64,000 nucleotides of DNA, taken from NCBI GenBank assembly GCA_049965615.1, contig JBMFWD010000001.1, forward strand, positions 124,001-188,000, given 5' to 3'. This document shows positions 1 to 8,509 of this stretch, one piece after another. The stretch is from Acidobacterium sp049965615 (GTDB taxonomy: Bacteria > Acidobacteriota > Terriglobia > Terriglobales > Acidobacteriaceae). The notes under the pieces were generated by a model. It ran no database searches. It had not been told where the DNA came from and saw only the letters and a list, made by a program, of their open reading frames with translations. The translations under genes and the position numbers were made by a program. Every line of letters starts with the position of its first letter. Positions within the stretch are counted from its first letter, which is position 1.

Positions 1-873
1 ATCCAGAAAGTTTGCCGGCATGCCGCCCGCGTACTGGATGATGTCCATCGTCGCCATCGCCAGGCCCGCGCCGTTCACCATGCAGGCAATGTTGCCATCC
101 AGCTTGATGTAGTTGAGCGCGTACTTCGAGGCTTCCACTTCGAGCGGATCCTCTTCAGCAATGTCGCGCAGTTCCTTCAGGTCCTTGTGGCGGAACATCG
201 CGTTGTCGTCAAAATTAATCTTGCAATCCAGCGCGAAGAGCTTGTCGTCCTTGGTGGTGATGAAGGGGTTGATCTCCAGCAGCGAGGCGTCCGTATCCAT
301 GTACGCCTTGTAGAGGCCCATCATGAACTTCACCGCGTCGCCAAGCTGGGTCGGCTTGAGGCCCAGCGCAAAGGCCAGCGCGCGCGCCTGGTAGGGCTGG
401 AAGCCTACCGCCGGGTCAATGTAGGCCTTGTAGATCGCCTTGGGGTCTTTGGCCGCGACCTCTTCAATCTCCATACCGCCGGCCTGCGAGGCCATAAAGA
501 CCAGCTTGGCCGCCGCGCGGTCGAGCACAATGCCCAGGTAGAGCTCGCAATCGATGGCCGCTGTCTCTTCAATCAGCAGGCGCTGCACCTTCTGCCCTTG
601 CGGACCCGTCTGGTGCGTCACCAACTGCATGCCCAGAATCTGCTTGGCGTACTGCTCGGCCTCTTCCAGGTTCTTTGCAACCTTTACGCCGCCGCCCTTG
701 CCGCGGCCTCCGGCGTGAATCTGTGCCTTGACGACGACGCCCTTCGCGCCCTCGGCAAAGAGCCGCTTGGCCACTTCGAGCGCTTCGTCCAGCGTGTTGG
801 CCACCTCACCCCGGGGCACGGCCACGCCGTACTTCGCCAGGATGTCTTTTGCCTGATACTCATGAATTTTCAT
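1..873 (-). CDS. sucC: Succinyl-CoA ligase (ADP-forming) beta subunit, C-terminus cut by window edge
   Basis: Reads leftward from ATG at 873 as MKIHEYQAKDILAKYGVAVP, the standard SucC N-terminus, and stays open for 291 codons to the window edge. The family is about 390 aa, so roughly the last 100 residues (CoA-ligase domain) are missing. The ATP-grasp nucleotide-binding segment (KAQIHAGGRGKGG, residues 49-61) is present. SucC works with SucD to convert succinyl-CoA, ADP and phosphate to succinate, CoA and ATP in the cytoplasmic TCA cycle. The partner sucD would be expected just beyond the left edge, since transcription runs that way. The gene is divergent from trpD across about 207 bases. Identity is very secure; only the C-terminus is unseen. 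Confidence 0.96.
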   Translation of the reverse strand, partial: MKIHEYQAKDILAKYGVAVPRGEVANTLDEALEVAKRLFAEGAKGVVVKAQIHAGGRGKGGGVKVAKNLEEAEQYAKQILGMQLVTHQTGPQGQKVQRLLIEETAAIDCELYLGIVLDRAAAKLVFMASQAGGMEIEEVAAKDPKAIYKAYIDPAVGFQPYQARALAFALGLKPTQLGDAVKFMMGLYKAYMDTDASLLEINPFITTKDDKLFALDCKINFDDNAMFRHKDLKELRDIAEEDPLEVEASKYALNYIKLDGNIACMVNGAGLAMATMDIIQYAGGMPANFLD

Positions 874-1080
874 AGGAAAAACTCGAAAAACCGCTTCCTG
901 TTAAGAGTGGAAATGTAAGTGGAACTACCGTTTGCAGACGTACCCATGCGCGGCAACCGCGCGAAAACGCTATGAAACTGGAGACATTTCAGTGTATCGG
1001 ACGCGCTCGAATGCGGGCAAACCGGCGGACAGGCCGCGCTCTTGCAGTAGCATGACTTTGGAAGTACCGAAAAACCGGCC

Positions 1081-2142
1081 ATGACCAACCTCCAGGCGCT
1101 CGTAGACAAAGCCACCACAGGCAGCTCCCTCACCCGCGAGGAAGCCCGCGCCGCCCTGCGCCAGATCCTCACCGGCGATGCTCCCGATGAGGTCATCGCC
1201 CGCCTGCTTACCGCCATGGCCGACCGGGGCGAAACCGCCGACGAGTTGGCCGGCTTTGCCGAATCCATGCTCGCGCTCTCCATCCCAGTGCCTTTTACCC
1301 CCGAAGAGCGCCTGTCGCTGGTGGACACCTGCGGCACCGGCGGCGCGGGAGACGGCACCTTCAACATCTCCACCGCCTCGGCGCTGGTGGCCGCCGCGGC
1401 AGGAGCCAAAGTCGCCAAGCACGGCAACCGAGCCATTACGTCAAAGTGCGGCTCGGCAGACGTGCTGGAAGCCATGGGGATTCCCGTCGCGCTTACTCCG
1501 CAGCAGTCCGTCGAATGCCTGCGCGCCACCGGCTTCACCTTTCTCTACGCGCCCGCGCTGCACCCGTCCATGAAGCGCGTGCAGCCCATCCGCCGCGGCA
1601 TTGGCCGCCGCACCATCTTCAACCTCGCCGGGCCGCTCACCAATCCCGCCGGGGCGGATGCCCAGGTAATGGGCGTCTACTCGGCGGAAAAAATCGACGT
1701 CGTCGCACACGCGCTGGCTATGCTCGGCGTGGGCCATGCCCTTGTCGTCCACGGCGCGGGCGGGCTCGACGAGCTCACCCTCACCGGCCCCTCCGAAGTA
1801 GCCGAAGTCCGCAACGGGGCCGTAAAAAAATACCACCTGCAACCCGAGGACACAGGCCTCGCGCCCTGCACGCTGGCCGACCTGCAAGGTGCGGACACCG
1901 CCGAGGGCAACGCCGCCATCCTCCACCAGATCTTCGCTGGCGAAACCGGCCCGCGCCGCGACATTGTGCTGCTCAACGCCGCCGCCGCGCTCCTTGTCAG
2001 CCGGCTTGCGCCCAACCTCCGCGAAGGAATTGTGCAGTGCGCCGTAGCCATTGACTCCGGCGCGGTCGCCAAAACCGTTATCCAGTTGCAGGAATTCGGA
2101 GAGCAGCTTTTCCTGCAGACGCCGAGCTCACAAATTCAGTAG
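1081..2142 (+). CDS. trpD: Anthranilate phosphoribosyltransferase
   Basis: A 353-aa protein with the TrpD signature: glycine-rich PRPP loop GTGGAGDGTFN (residues 85-95), then KHGNR (113-117) and the RPIRRGIGRRT-type anthranilate loop around residue 175. It transfers phosphoribosyl from PRPP to anthranilate, the second step of tryptophan synthesis, in the cytoplasm. Length is normal for the family (about 340 aa). No other trp genes are adjacent; trpS, about 2.1 kb downstream, uses tryptophan but is separated by unrelated genes. The start has no strong Shine-Dalgarno sequence, but the N-terminus aligns well with the family. Confidence 0.96.
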   Translation: MTNLQALVDKATTGSSLTREEARAALRQILTGDAPDEVIARLLTAMADRGETADELAGFAESMLALSIPVPFTPEERLSLVDTCGTGGAGDGTFNISTASALVAAAAGAKVAKHGNRAITSKCGSADVLEAMGIPVALTPQQSVECLRATGFTFLYAPALHPSMKRVQPIRRGIGRRTIFNLAGPLTNPAGADAQVMGVYSAEKIDVVAHALAMLGVGHALVVHGAGGLDELTLTGPSEVAEVRNGAVKKYHLQPEDTGLAPCTLADLQGADTAEGNAAILHQIFAGETGPRRDIVLLNAAAALLVSRLAPNLREGIVQCAVAIDSGAVAKTVIQLQEFGEQLFLQTPSSQIQ

Positions 2143-2248
2143 TCCAGCCTCCAGCTTTCCCAACGCTCCCGGAAACCTCTACCCTGTTTCTGTTGTCTTA
2201 AGGAGCAGCACGCGCCACTCACCGGCTCGCGCACTCACGGGAGGAAGC

Positions 2249-2980
2249 ATGCACAAACGCATTTCGCCGGCACTGGTCGTCCTCGTTGCCGCAGCCGCCA
2301 CCGCCGTCTCCGCGCAAACCCTCAGGGTCGATAAATCCAACCGCACCATCGAGGTCACCGCCTCGGCATCGGCCCACGCCATGGCAGACATCGCCATCCT
2401 GCACCTCGGATACACGGTCTACGGACCCACCTCCAAAGACGCTTACGCCAAAGCCTCGGAAACCTCCAACGCCATTGCCGACGCGCTCAAAAAGGCGGGC
2501 GTTCCCAAGGACCACATCCAGAGCATCAGCCAGTCCGTCAACGAGACCCAGTCCTACGAGAACCAGAACCTCACCCCCACGGAAAAAGCCGCCCGCAAGT
2601 ACCGCGCCGAGCAGACCTGGACCGTCCGCCTTCCCGCGAAGGACGCCGCAAATATCCTCAACCTCGCCGTGGAGGCCGGAGCCAACAACAGCGGCGACAT
2701 CGACTGGCAGCTCTCCAATCCGGACGCACTGGAAGCTGAAGCCGCCGCCCGGGCGCTGGCCCACGACAAGCAGATCGCCGCAGCCATGGCCAAGGGGCTC
2801 GGCGTCACGCTCGGACCGCTGCTCTATGCCAGCAACCAGGCGCAGCAGCGCGTGGTTTATCCCATGATGGCCGGTCTGCAAATGGCCAAGGCGGCAAATG
2901 CGCTGGTAAAACCCCTCGCCATCAACCCCCAGCGCATCTCGCAGTCGGCCAGCATTCGGGCGATCTTCGCTATTCAGTAA
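2249..2980 (+). CDS. SIMPL domain (DUF541) periplasmic protein
   Basis: The start is ATG at 2249, preceded by GGGAGGAAG; a longer open frame runs upstream without support. The 243-aa product has a clear Sec signal peptide (MHKR then a hydrophobic stretch, cleavage likely after residue 22, VSA|Q). The remainder matches the SIMPL/DUF541 family (BP26/OMP28, E. coli YggE): the early TIEVTASASAHAMADIAILH segment, the central LKKAGVPKDHIQSISQSVN segment, and a C-terminal IRAIFAI strand. Family members are periplasmic or outer-membrane associated. They have been linked to oxidative-stress tolerance in E. coli and form ring assemblies in Brucella; the biochemical role is unclear. It stands alone between trpD and a cupin gene. 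Confidence 0.88.
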   Translation: MHKRISPALVVLVAAAATAVSAQTLRVDKSNRTIEVTASASAHAMADIAILHLGYTVYGPTSKDAYAKASETSNAIADALKKAGVPKDHIQSISQSVNETQSYENQNLTPTEKAARKYRAEQTWTVRLPAKDAANILNLAVEAGANNSGDIDWQLSNPDALEAEAAARALAHDKQIAAAMAKGLGVTLGPLLYASNQAQQRVVYPMMAGLQMAKAANALVKPLAINPQRISQSASIRAIFAIQ

Positions 2981-2987
2981 TCCACCC

Positions 2988-3018
2988 CCGAGGCCCTCTG
3001 AAACCCACGGGGCCTCGG
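2988..3018 (+). terminator. Possible hairpin terminator after the SIMPL gene
   Basis: An 9-bp GC-rich inverted repeat (ccgaggccc at 2988-2996, gggcctcgg at 3010-3018) with a 13-nt loop lies 7 bases after the stop codon. There is no T-tract, so intrinsic termination is doubtful; it may instead stabilise the mRNA 3' end. Confidence 0.35.
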
Positions 3019-3044
3019 CAAAACCCCATCAGGAACCCAGCAAC

Positions 3045-3419
3045 ATGCCCCAAAACCCGACCGAAGCCATCCACCTCGCCGAAAAGCTCGCCCAGCTTCA
3101 CCAGCACTGGTCGCCGCGCGTCGTCGCCGAGATGAACGACTACCAGTTCAAGGTGGTCAAGCTGCTCGGCGACTTCGTATGGCACACCCACGACCACACC
3201 GACGAGGCCTTCCTGGTGCTCGCGGGCGAGATGGAGATCGGCTTCCGGGACCGCACCGTCACCCTCCGGGCCGGCGATCTCTTCGTCGTCCCGCGCTGCG
3301 TCGAGCACATCACCCGCGCCCCGCAGGAGTGCCACGCGCTCATCATGGAGCCGCGCGGGGTGATCAACACCGGCGATACCGGCGGCGAACTCACCGCGCA
3401 AAACGACGTCTGGATTTAG
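3045..3419 (+). CDS. Small cupin-domain protein
   Basis: A 124-aa single-domain cupin. Motif 1 is visible as WHTHDHTDE (H47, H49, H51, E54) followed by FLVLAGEMEI; motif 2 is AGDLFVVPRCVEH with H88. These residues form the usual cupin metal site, so a divalent-metal beta-barrel is predicted. Family members of this size are often annotated as mannose-6-phosphate isomerase-like or simply cupin; the substrate cannot be deduced. There is no signal peptide, so it is probably cytoplasmic. It is followed 75 bases later by an M50 protease gene on the same strand. Confidence 0.85.
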   Translation: MPQNPTEAIHLAEKLAQLHQHWSPRVVAEMNDYQFKVVKLLGDFVWHTHDHTDEAFLVLAGEMEIGFRDRTVTLRAGDLFVVPRCVEHITRAPQECHALIMEPRGVINTGDTGGELTAQNDVWI

Positions 3420-3494
3420 CCTTCAAACCAGCCAACAGACGTATCGCGGCGCACAACCCCATCTACCCCAGGCTGGTAAGATCTCTTGAGACCC

Positions 3495-4199
3495 ATGAGC
3501 CACCAACAGATTGTTCTCAAGATTTTTGAGTATGTCATTCTGCTCTTTGCGCTGAGCCTGCATGAGGCCGCCCACGCCTGGATGGCCTCGCGGCTGGGCG
3601 ACCAGACGGCCCGCATGCTGGGCCGGGTCACGCTCAACCCCGGCAAGCATATTGACATTCTGGGAACCGTCATCATTCCGCTGGCCATGCTCTTTCTGCC
3701 CGGCTACGGGCAGTTCCTCATCGGCTGGGCCAAGCCCACGCCGGTCAACAACCGTAATTTCAAGCACTTCCGCCGCGACGACATCCTCACCACGCTGGCC
3801 GGGCCGGGCAGCAACATCCTCGCCGCCATTGCCTGCATGATCGTCCTCATCGGTATAGGCATCTCCAGCTCCACCGGAACCTTCGCCGTTCGCGCGCTCG
3901 CCAGCGGACAATGGGGCATCGCCTTCGTCCACGGCGCCAGCGTCCTGTTCCCCATCGCGCTCATCTTCTACATCGGCGTGTGGCTCAACCTGATGCTCTG
4001 CATCTTCAACCTGCTGCCCGTGCCCCCGCTCGACGGCTCGCACATCTTCCGCCACATGCTGCCCTACAACTGGCTGCGCTACTACGACTCCATCGGCATC
4101 ATGGGCCTGGTGTTGATCCTGTTCCTCGGTGGACCGGTCATCGACTTCTTCCTCAGCCCCGCCATCCAGCTGGTGGACCTCATCCTGCTGCACGTTTGA
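3495..4199 (+). CDS. Site-2 protease-family (M50) membrane metallopeptidase
   Basis: A 234-aa polytopic protein counted from ATG at 3495; an in-frame TTG at 3486 would add only three residues. The zinc motif HEAAH occurs at residues 23-27 inside the first membrane segment, and the second S2P motif appears as NLLPVPPLDGSH in a late membrane segment (the Asp is the third zinc ligand). Several hydrophobic helices separate them. S2P enzymes cleave substrates within the membrane, for example anti-sigma factors. No PDZ domain is present, placing it in the compact, PDZ-less branch. The substrate is unknown. It ends 89 bases before the trpS start. Confidence 0.9.
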   Translation: MSHQQIVLKIFEYVILLFALSLHEAAHAWMASRLGDQTARMLGRVTLNPGKHIDILGTVIIPLAMLFLPGYGQFLIGWAKPTPVNNRNFKHFRRDDILTTLAGPGSNILAAIACMIVLIGIGISSSTGTFAVRALASGQWGIAFVHGASVLFPIALIFYIGVWLNLMLCIFNLLPVPPLDGSHIFRHMLPYNWLRYYDSIGIMGLVLILFLGGPVIDFFLSPAIQLVDLILLHV

Positions 4200-4288
4200 G
4201 GAGCTAAGACTCCGCCCAACGCCCATCCGCAGCACCGCCGCCCCGTTCCCTTACAATGAGGGGAGCTTTTTCCGCAGAAGGAATCCGA

Positions 4289-5320
4289 GTGTCGAACCCC
4301 TCCACGCAATCCAGAAAGCGCGTCCTCAGCGGCATGCGCCCCACAGGTAAACTCCACCTGGGCAACTACATGGGTGCCCTCGCCAACTGGGTGCGCCTCC
4401 AAAAGGAATACGAGTGCTACTTCTTTATCGCCGACCTGCATGCCCTTACCACCGACTACGCCGATACCTCGCAGCTTCCGGATAACACCCGCGACGTTGC
4501 CCTCGATTGGCTCGCCGCCGGGCTCGACCCGGAAAAATGCACCATATTCATCCAGAGCCAGGTAAGCGACCACTCCTTGCTGCATTTGCTATTCTCGATG
4601 ATCACGCCCCTCGGCTGGCTGGAGCGCGTGCCCACCTACAAGGAACAGCAGGAAAACCTCACGGGCAAGGACCTCACCACCTACGGATTCCTCGGCTACC
4701 CGCTGCTGCAGTCGGCAGACATTCTGCTCTACCAGCCGGACTTCGTCCCCGTCGGCCAGGACCAGGTGGCCCACGTTGAGCTCACCCGCGAAGTCGCCCG
4801 CCGCTTCAACCAGTTCTACAAGCGGACGGACGGGTCAGAGATCCTGCCCGAGCCGCAGGTGCTGCTCACGCCCGCGCCCAAGCTGCCCGGCACCGACGGC
4901 CGCAAAATGTCCAAGAGCTACGGCAACACCATCCTGCTCAGCGACCCCGAGCCGGAGATCCGCAAAAAGCTCAAGCCTATGGTCACGGACCCGGCCCGCA
5001 TCCGCCGCACCGACCCCGGTGACCCCGACAAATGCCCGGTCTTCGACCTGCACAAGGTCTTTTCCAGCGCGGAGACCCAGTCGAAGGTGCGCGAAGGCTG
5101 CACCACCGCCGGCATCGGCTGCATTGAGTGCAAAGGCTGGCTGGCAGACGCCGTGGTGGCCGAGCTGGCCCCCATGCAGGAGCGCCGAGCCAAATTCGAC
5201 CAGGGCAATCTGGTCGATGACATCCTCAATGAAGGCTGCAAACGCGCCACCGCACGCGCCCGCCAGACCATGACCGAGGTTCGCGCTGCCGTGCACCTGC
5301 CACCTGAGGTCAGCGAATGA
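4289..5320 (+). CDS. trpS: Tryptophanyl-tRNA synthetase
   Basis: Class Ic aminoacyl-tRNA synthetase charging tRNA-Trp. A GTG at 4289 with AGAAGGA 5-10 bases upstream is the preferred start (343 aa); an ATG at 4256 would add 11 residues unlike the family. The HIGH-type motif is HLGN (residues 23-26) after SGMRPTGKLHLGNY, and the KMSKS loop is exact at residues 206-210 (GRKMSKSYGN). Length is normal. Its stop overlaps the scpA start (ATGA), so translation is probably coupled in a trpS-scpA-scpB-rluB transcription unit. Confidence 0.97.
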   Translation: MSNPSTQSRKRVLSGMRPTGKLHLGNYMGALANWVRLQKEYECYFFIADLHALTTDYADTSQLPDNTRDVALDWLAAGLDPEKCTIFIQSQVSDHSLLHLLFSMITPLGWLERVPTYKEQQENLTGKDLTTYGFLGYPLLQSADILLYQPDFVPVGQDQVAHVELTREVARRFNQFYKRTDGSEILPEPQVLLTPAPKLPGTDGRKMSKSYGNTILLSDPEPEIRKKLKPMVTDPARIRRTDPGDPDKCPVFDLHKVFSSAETQSKVREGCTTAGIGCIECKGWLADAVVAELAPMQERRAKFDQGNLVDDILNEGCKRATARARQTMTEVRAAVHLPPEVSE

Positions 5321-6312
5321 CAGACGAGCAGCGCCCCATCGACGAGCCCACTCCGCCGCAGCAGGAAAACCCTGCCGCCGCTGAGTCGTCGTCTGCCAAT
5401 GCGTCCACCGCCCCGGCGGAAGCTCCTGCCGCGGAGAATCCGGCCCCTGCAGATACCAGCAGCCCGAAGACCGATCAGAAACCCGACCCCAAATCCAGCA
5501 AATCCCGCAAAGACAAACCCCGCGAAGAGGAAAACGCCTTCCCCTTCTCGGTGACCGTAGGCAAGGTGTATGACGGCCCGCTCGACCTCCTGCTCGACCT
5601 TATCCGCAAGCAGGACATCGACATCTACGACATTCCCATCGCCAGAATCACGGCGCAGTTCCTCAGCTACGTGGAGCACCTCAAGGAAGCCGACGTCGAC
5701 ACCGCCGGCGAGTTCATTTACATGGCTGCGCTGCTCATCCACATCAAAAGCAAGATGCTGCTGCCGCGCCTGCCGGCGGAAATCGCAGGCGACGAACAGG
5801 ACGACCCGCGCCGCGAGCTGGTCGAGCGCCTCCTCGAGCACGAGCGCTTCAAGCGCGCCGCCGAAATGCTGGCCCAGAAGCAGCAGATCGAGGCCGCCGT
5901 CTTCTCGAATCCGCAAATCCGCGAGTTTCGCAACGCCGAGGGCACCGAGCAGGAGATCGCCGCCGACACCATGGACCTGGCCCGCGTCTTCCGCGACATC
6001 CTCGAGCGCATCCGCGAGCGCCCCGTCCTCAACGTGGACGAAGACACCGTCACCGTCGGCCAGATGATCGACTACATGCGCCGCCGCCTCGTCATGGAAG
6101 AAAAGCCCGTCTCGCTGCGCCGCCTGCTCGGCAACGCGCGTTCCGAGCGAACCCTCATCGCCATGTTCCTGGCCATGCTGGAACTGGTCCGCCTGCAGGC
6201 CGTACTGCTCTTCCAGCCCGCGAATTTCACTGACATTCTCATCAAGAAGCAGGAGCGCTTCGAGGAAATTCTGGGTCAGAGCGACAACCTCATCCGCGAC
6301 GACTGGACATAA
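5317..6312 (+). CDS. scpA: Segregation and condensation protein A (kleisin)
   Basis: A 331-aa kleisin subunit of the Smc-ScpAB condensin, which compacts and segregates the chromosome. The conserved core begins near residue 78 (TVGKVYDGPLDLLLDLIRKQ, then DIYDIPIARIT) and ends with a C-terminal winged-helix segment (MFLAMLELVRLQAV...) that contacts the Smc head. Residues 1-77 are an extra Pro/Ala/Ser/Glu-rich, probably disordered tail, absent from short homologues such as B. subtilis ScpA (about 250 aa). It overlaps trpS by 4 bases and lies 68 bases before scpB. The extension may be a lineage feature; scpB next door is also lengthened. Confidence 0.94.
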   Translation: MTDEQRPIDEPTPPQQENPAAAESSSANASTAPAEAPAAENPAPADTSSPKTDQKPDPKSSKSRKDKPREEENAFPFSVTVGKVYDGPLDLLLDLIRKQDIDIYDIPIARITAQFLSYVEHLKEADVDTAGEFIYMAALLIHIKSKMLLPRLPAEIAGDEQDDPRRELVERLLEHERFKRAAEMLAQKQQIEAAVFSNPQIREFRNAEGTEQEIAADTMDLARVFRDILERIRERPVLNVDEDTVTVGQMIDYMRRRLVMEEKPVSLRRLLGNARSERTLIAMFLAMLELVRLQAVLLFQPANFTDILIKKQERFEEILGQSDNLIRDDWT

Positions 6313-6380
6313 AATGACCTGTCGGGACGAGCGATCCTCGCCCCACCCGGCACCGCTTCGGTAGTATCGAAAGAGCACCC

Positions 6381-7505
6381 ATGAGCCTGAAAGCAAGAAT
6401 CGAAGCTGTGATTTACGCGGCCGAGGAGCCAGTCACCCTCGCGCAGCTCGCCGCGCTGTTTGGCCCCGAGGCCCTCGAACAAAAGCTGGCCCGCGAAGAG
6501 GCCCGCGCCGCCGAGTCCGCCGCCATCGCCGAGGCCGACGCGCAGGAGGCCGAAGAGGTCATCGCCGCTCCCGCGCCCGAACACGAGGCCGAAGCCGAGC
6601 CGCCCGCCGCCGAAAAAGCGGAAGCCGCACAGCCGGACGAATCCGAAGCGCAATTCGAAGCGCAGCCCGAGGCCGAGCTCACCCCCGAAGCCGCTGCCGA
6701 AGCCGCCGCCGAGGAAGAAAAGCGCATCGCCCGCCAGCGCGAGCGCGAAATCCGCGACGAAATCCGCCTCACCGTCGACGAGCTTATCAACGACTACGCC
6801 TCCAGCCATCGCGGCATGGAAATCCGCGAAGTGGCCGGCGGCTATCGTGTCGGCACCAAGCCCGAGTACCACGATGCTGTCCGTGCCTTCGTCAAAAGCC
6901 TCAAACCGCCGATCAAGCTTTCGCTGCAGGCCCTGGAAACCCTCGCCGTCATCGCCTACAAGCAGCCGGTCACCGTGCCGGAAGTGAGCGAAATCCGCGG
7001 CGTGGACTCCTCCGGCGTCATCGGCTCGCTCATTGCCCGCAAGCTGGTCTCCACCGCAGGCCGCAAGCAGGTCATCGGCCGCCCCATCCTTTACAAAACC
7101 ACCAAGGAGTTCCTGCTCCGCTTCGGCCTCAAGGACCTGAGCGAGCTGCCCTCCATGGAAGAGTTTGAAAAGATGGCCGGCGAGCTGGCCGAGGGCGACG
7201 AAGAGCCCTCCGAGACGGAAACTCTTCCCTTCACCGAAGATGCCCCGGTCGAGGACGGCAAGTCGGATGCCGCCCCCGCCGCCTCGGCAGAGGTCCTCGC
7301 CTGGCGGGCCGAACACGGCGAGCCCGTAGCCAGCATCCCGCTGGACATCGACGTCACCGCCGAGCCGGAGCTCGAGACCGAAGAGGACCTGCCCGGCGTC
7401 GAAATCGACGCTGCCGCCCTCGCCTCGGAAACCACCATGATCGAGACTGCCGTCGTCGCAACGACCGCGGTCGAAGCCAAAATCGAAGAACCGGGCGAAA
7501 ATTAA
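6381..7505 (+). CDS. scpB: Segregation and condensation protein B with large low-complexity insertion
   Basis: ScpB partner of ScpA and Smc. The start (MSLKARIEAVIYAAEEPVTLAQLAALFG) and the region from residue 125 onward (RLTVDELINDY, EIREVAGGYRVGTKPEY, LSLQALETLAVIAYKQPVT, EIRGVDSSGVI) are canonical tandem winged-helix sequence. Between them, about residues 34-125 are an Ala/Glu/Pro-rich stretch that interrupts the first winged helix. A second acidic tail spans residues 262-374. Total 374 aa against roughly 200 in typical homologues. The reading frame is intact across both additions, so this is not an obvious frameshift artefact. It ends 2 bases before the pseudouridine synthase gene. Confidence 0.93.
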   Translation: MSLKARIEAVIYAAEEPVTLAQLAALFGPEALEQKLAREEARAAESAAIAEADAQEAEEVIAAPAPEHEAEAEPPAAEKAEAAQPDESEAQFEAQPEAELTPEAAAEAAAEEEKRIARQREREIRDEIRLTVDELINDYASSHRGMEIREVAGGYRVGTKPEYHDAVRAFVKSLKPPIKLSLQALETLAVIAYKQPVTVPEVSEIRGVDSSGVIGSLIARKLVSTAGRKQVIGRPILYKTTKEFLLRFGLKDLSELPSMEEFEKMAGELAEGDEEPSETETLPFTEDAPVEDGKSDAAPAASAEVLAWRAEHGEPVASIPLDIDVTAEPELETEEDLPGVEIDAAALASETTMIETAVVATTAVEAKIEEPGEN

Positions 7506-7507
7506 AC

Positions 7508-8431
7508 ATGGCTGCTCGCAAATCTCCCAAATCGCCCTCGCAGCCCGCGCCTGAGTCCCTCACCGGCGAGCGCCTGCAAAAGATCATTGCCTCGGCGGGC
7601 ATCGCCTCGCGCCGCAAGGCAGAAGAGCTCATCCTCGCCGGGCGCGTGCAGATCAACGGCAAAATCGTCACCGAGCTCGGCACCCGCGCCAACCCCGCGG
7701 AGGACCACATCCGCGTGGACGGCAAGCTGCTGCAGGGCCCCGAGCGCCTGCGCTACTTCATGCTCAACAAGCCCAAGGGCTACGTCACCACGTCGAGCGA
7801 CCCGCAGGGCCGCCACACCGTCATGGAGTTCTTCCACGGGCGCGGACGCGGCGGCGAGCGCGTCTACCCGGTAGGCCGCCTCGACTATGCCAGCGAAGGC
7901 CTGCTGGTGATGACCAACGACGGCGAGCTGGCCAACCAGCTCACCCGCGCCTCCTCGCAGGTGAAAAAGGTCTATCTGGTCAAAATCAGCGGCCGCCCGC
8001 CCGAGGAAAGCCTCGATCAGATTCGCAACGGGATCATGATCGACAAGGGCCGCCCCGGCGAAGGCCGCGTCATGACCGCCCCCGTCAGCCTCACGCTGGT
8101 CCGCAATGCGGAAAACCCGTGGTTCGAGCTCACCCTCATCGAGGGCCGCAATCGCGAAATCCGCAAAATGTTTGAGGAAGTCGGCCACCACGTCGAAAAA
8201 ATCCGCCGCGTCGGTTACGGCCCGCTTGTCCTCGACGTGGAACCCGGCGAGGTCCGTGAACTTTCCGGCGAGGAAGTCGAGCAGCTTCGCCACGCCGCGC
8301 AGCGCAGCAAAAGGTCCTCACCAAAATCACCCGCCAAATCTGCATCGAGATCCCGCGCCGCCGCCCTGCCCAAAGCCCGCCAGCCGCGCCGGCCAGCTGC
8401 AAAGTCCACCGCCCGCCGCCCGAAGAAATAG
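7508..8431 (+). CDS. Pseudouridine synthase, RsuA/RluB family
   Basis: A 307-aa enzyme with an N-terminal S4 RNA-binding domain (ERLQKIIASAGIASRRKAEE, residues 21-40) and the RsuA-type catalytic core containing VGRLDYASEGLL, where D126 is the catalytic aspartate. RluB-type enzymes isomerise uridine in helix 80-95 of 23S rRNA; RluE, RluF and RsuA are close alternatives and the exact site cannot be settled by eye. Residues from about 268 on are a Lys/Arg/Ser/Ala-rich basic tail, likely disordered and RNA-binding. The ATG lies two bases after the scpB stop, consistent with one operon; the scpB-rluB neighbourhood is common in bacteria. Confidence 0.92.
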   Translation: MAARKSPKSPSQPAPESLTGERLQKIIASAGIASRRKAEELILAGRVQINGKIVTELGTRANPAEDHIRVDGKLLQGPERLRYFMLNKPKGYVTTSSDPQGRHTVMEFFHGRGRGGERVYPVGRLDYASEGLLVMTNDGELANQLTRASSQVKKVYLVKISGRPPEESLDQIRNGIMIDKGRPGEGRVMTAPVSLTLVRNAENPWFELTLIEGRNREIRKMFEEVGHHVEKIRRVGYGPLVLDVEPGEVRELSGEEVEQLRHAAQRSKRSSPKSPAKSASRSRAAALPKARQPRRPAAKSTARRPKK

Positions 8432-8509
8432 CGGTTTTCATTCTTCACGCCGCTTTTACCTTTTCTTCAAACGGTGTTCTAGCTTTGCCGGTATAACCGG
8501 AATCAGCAG

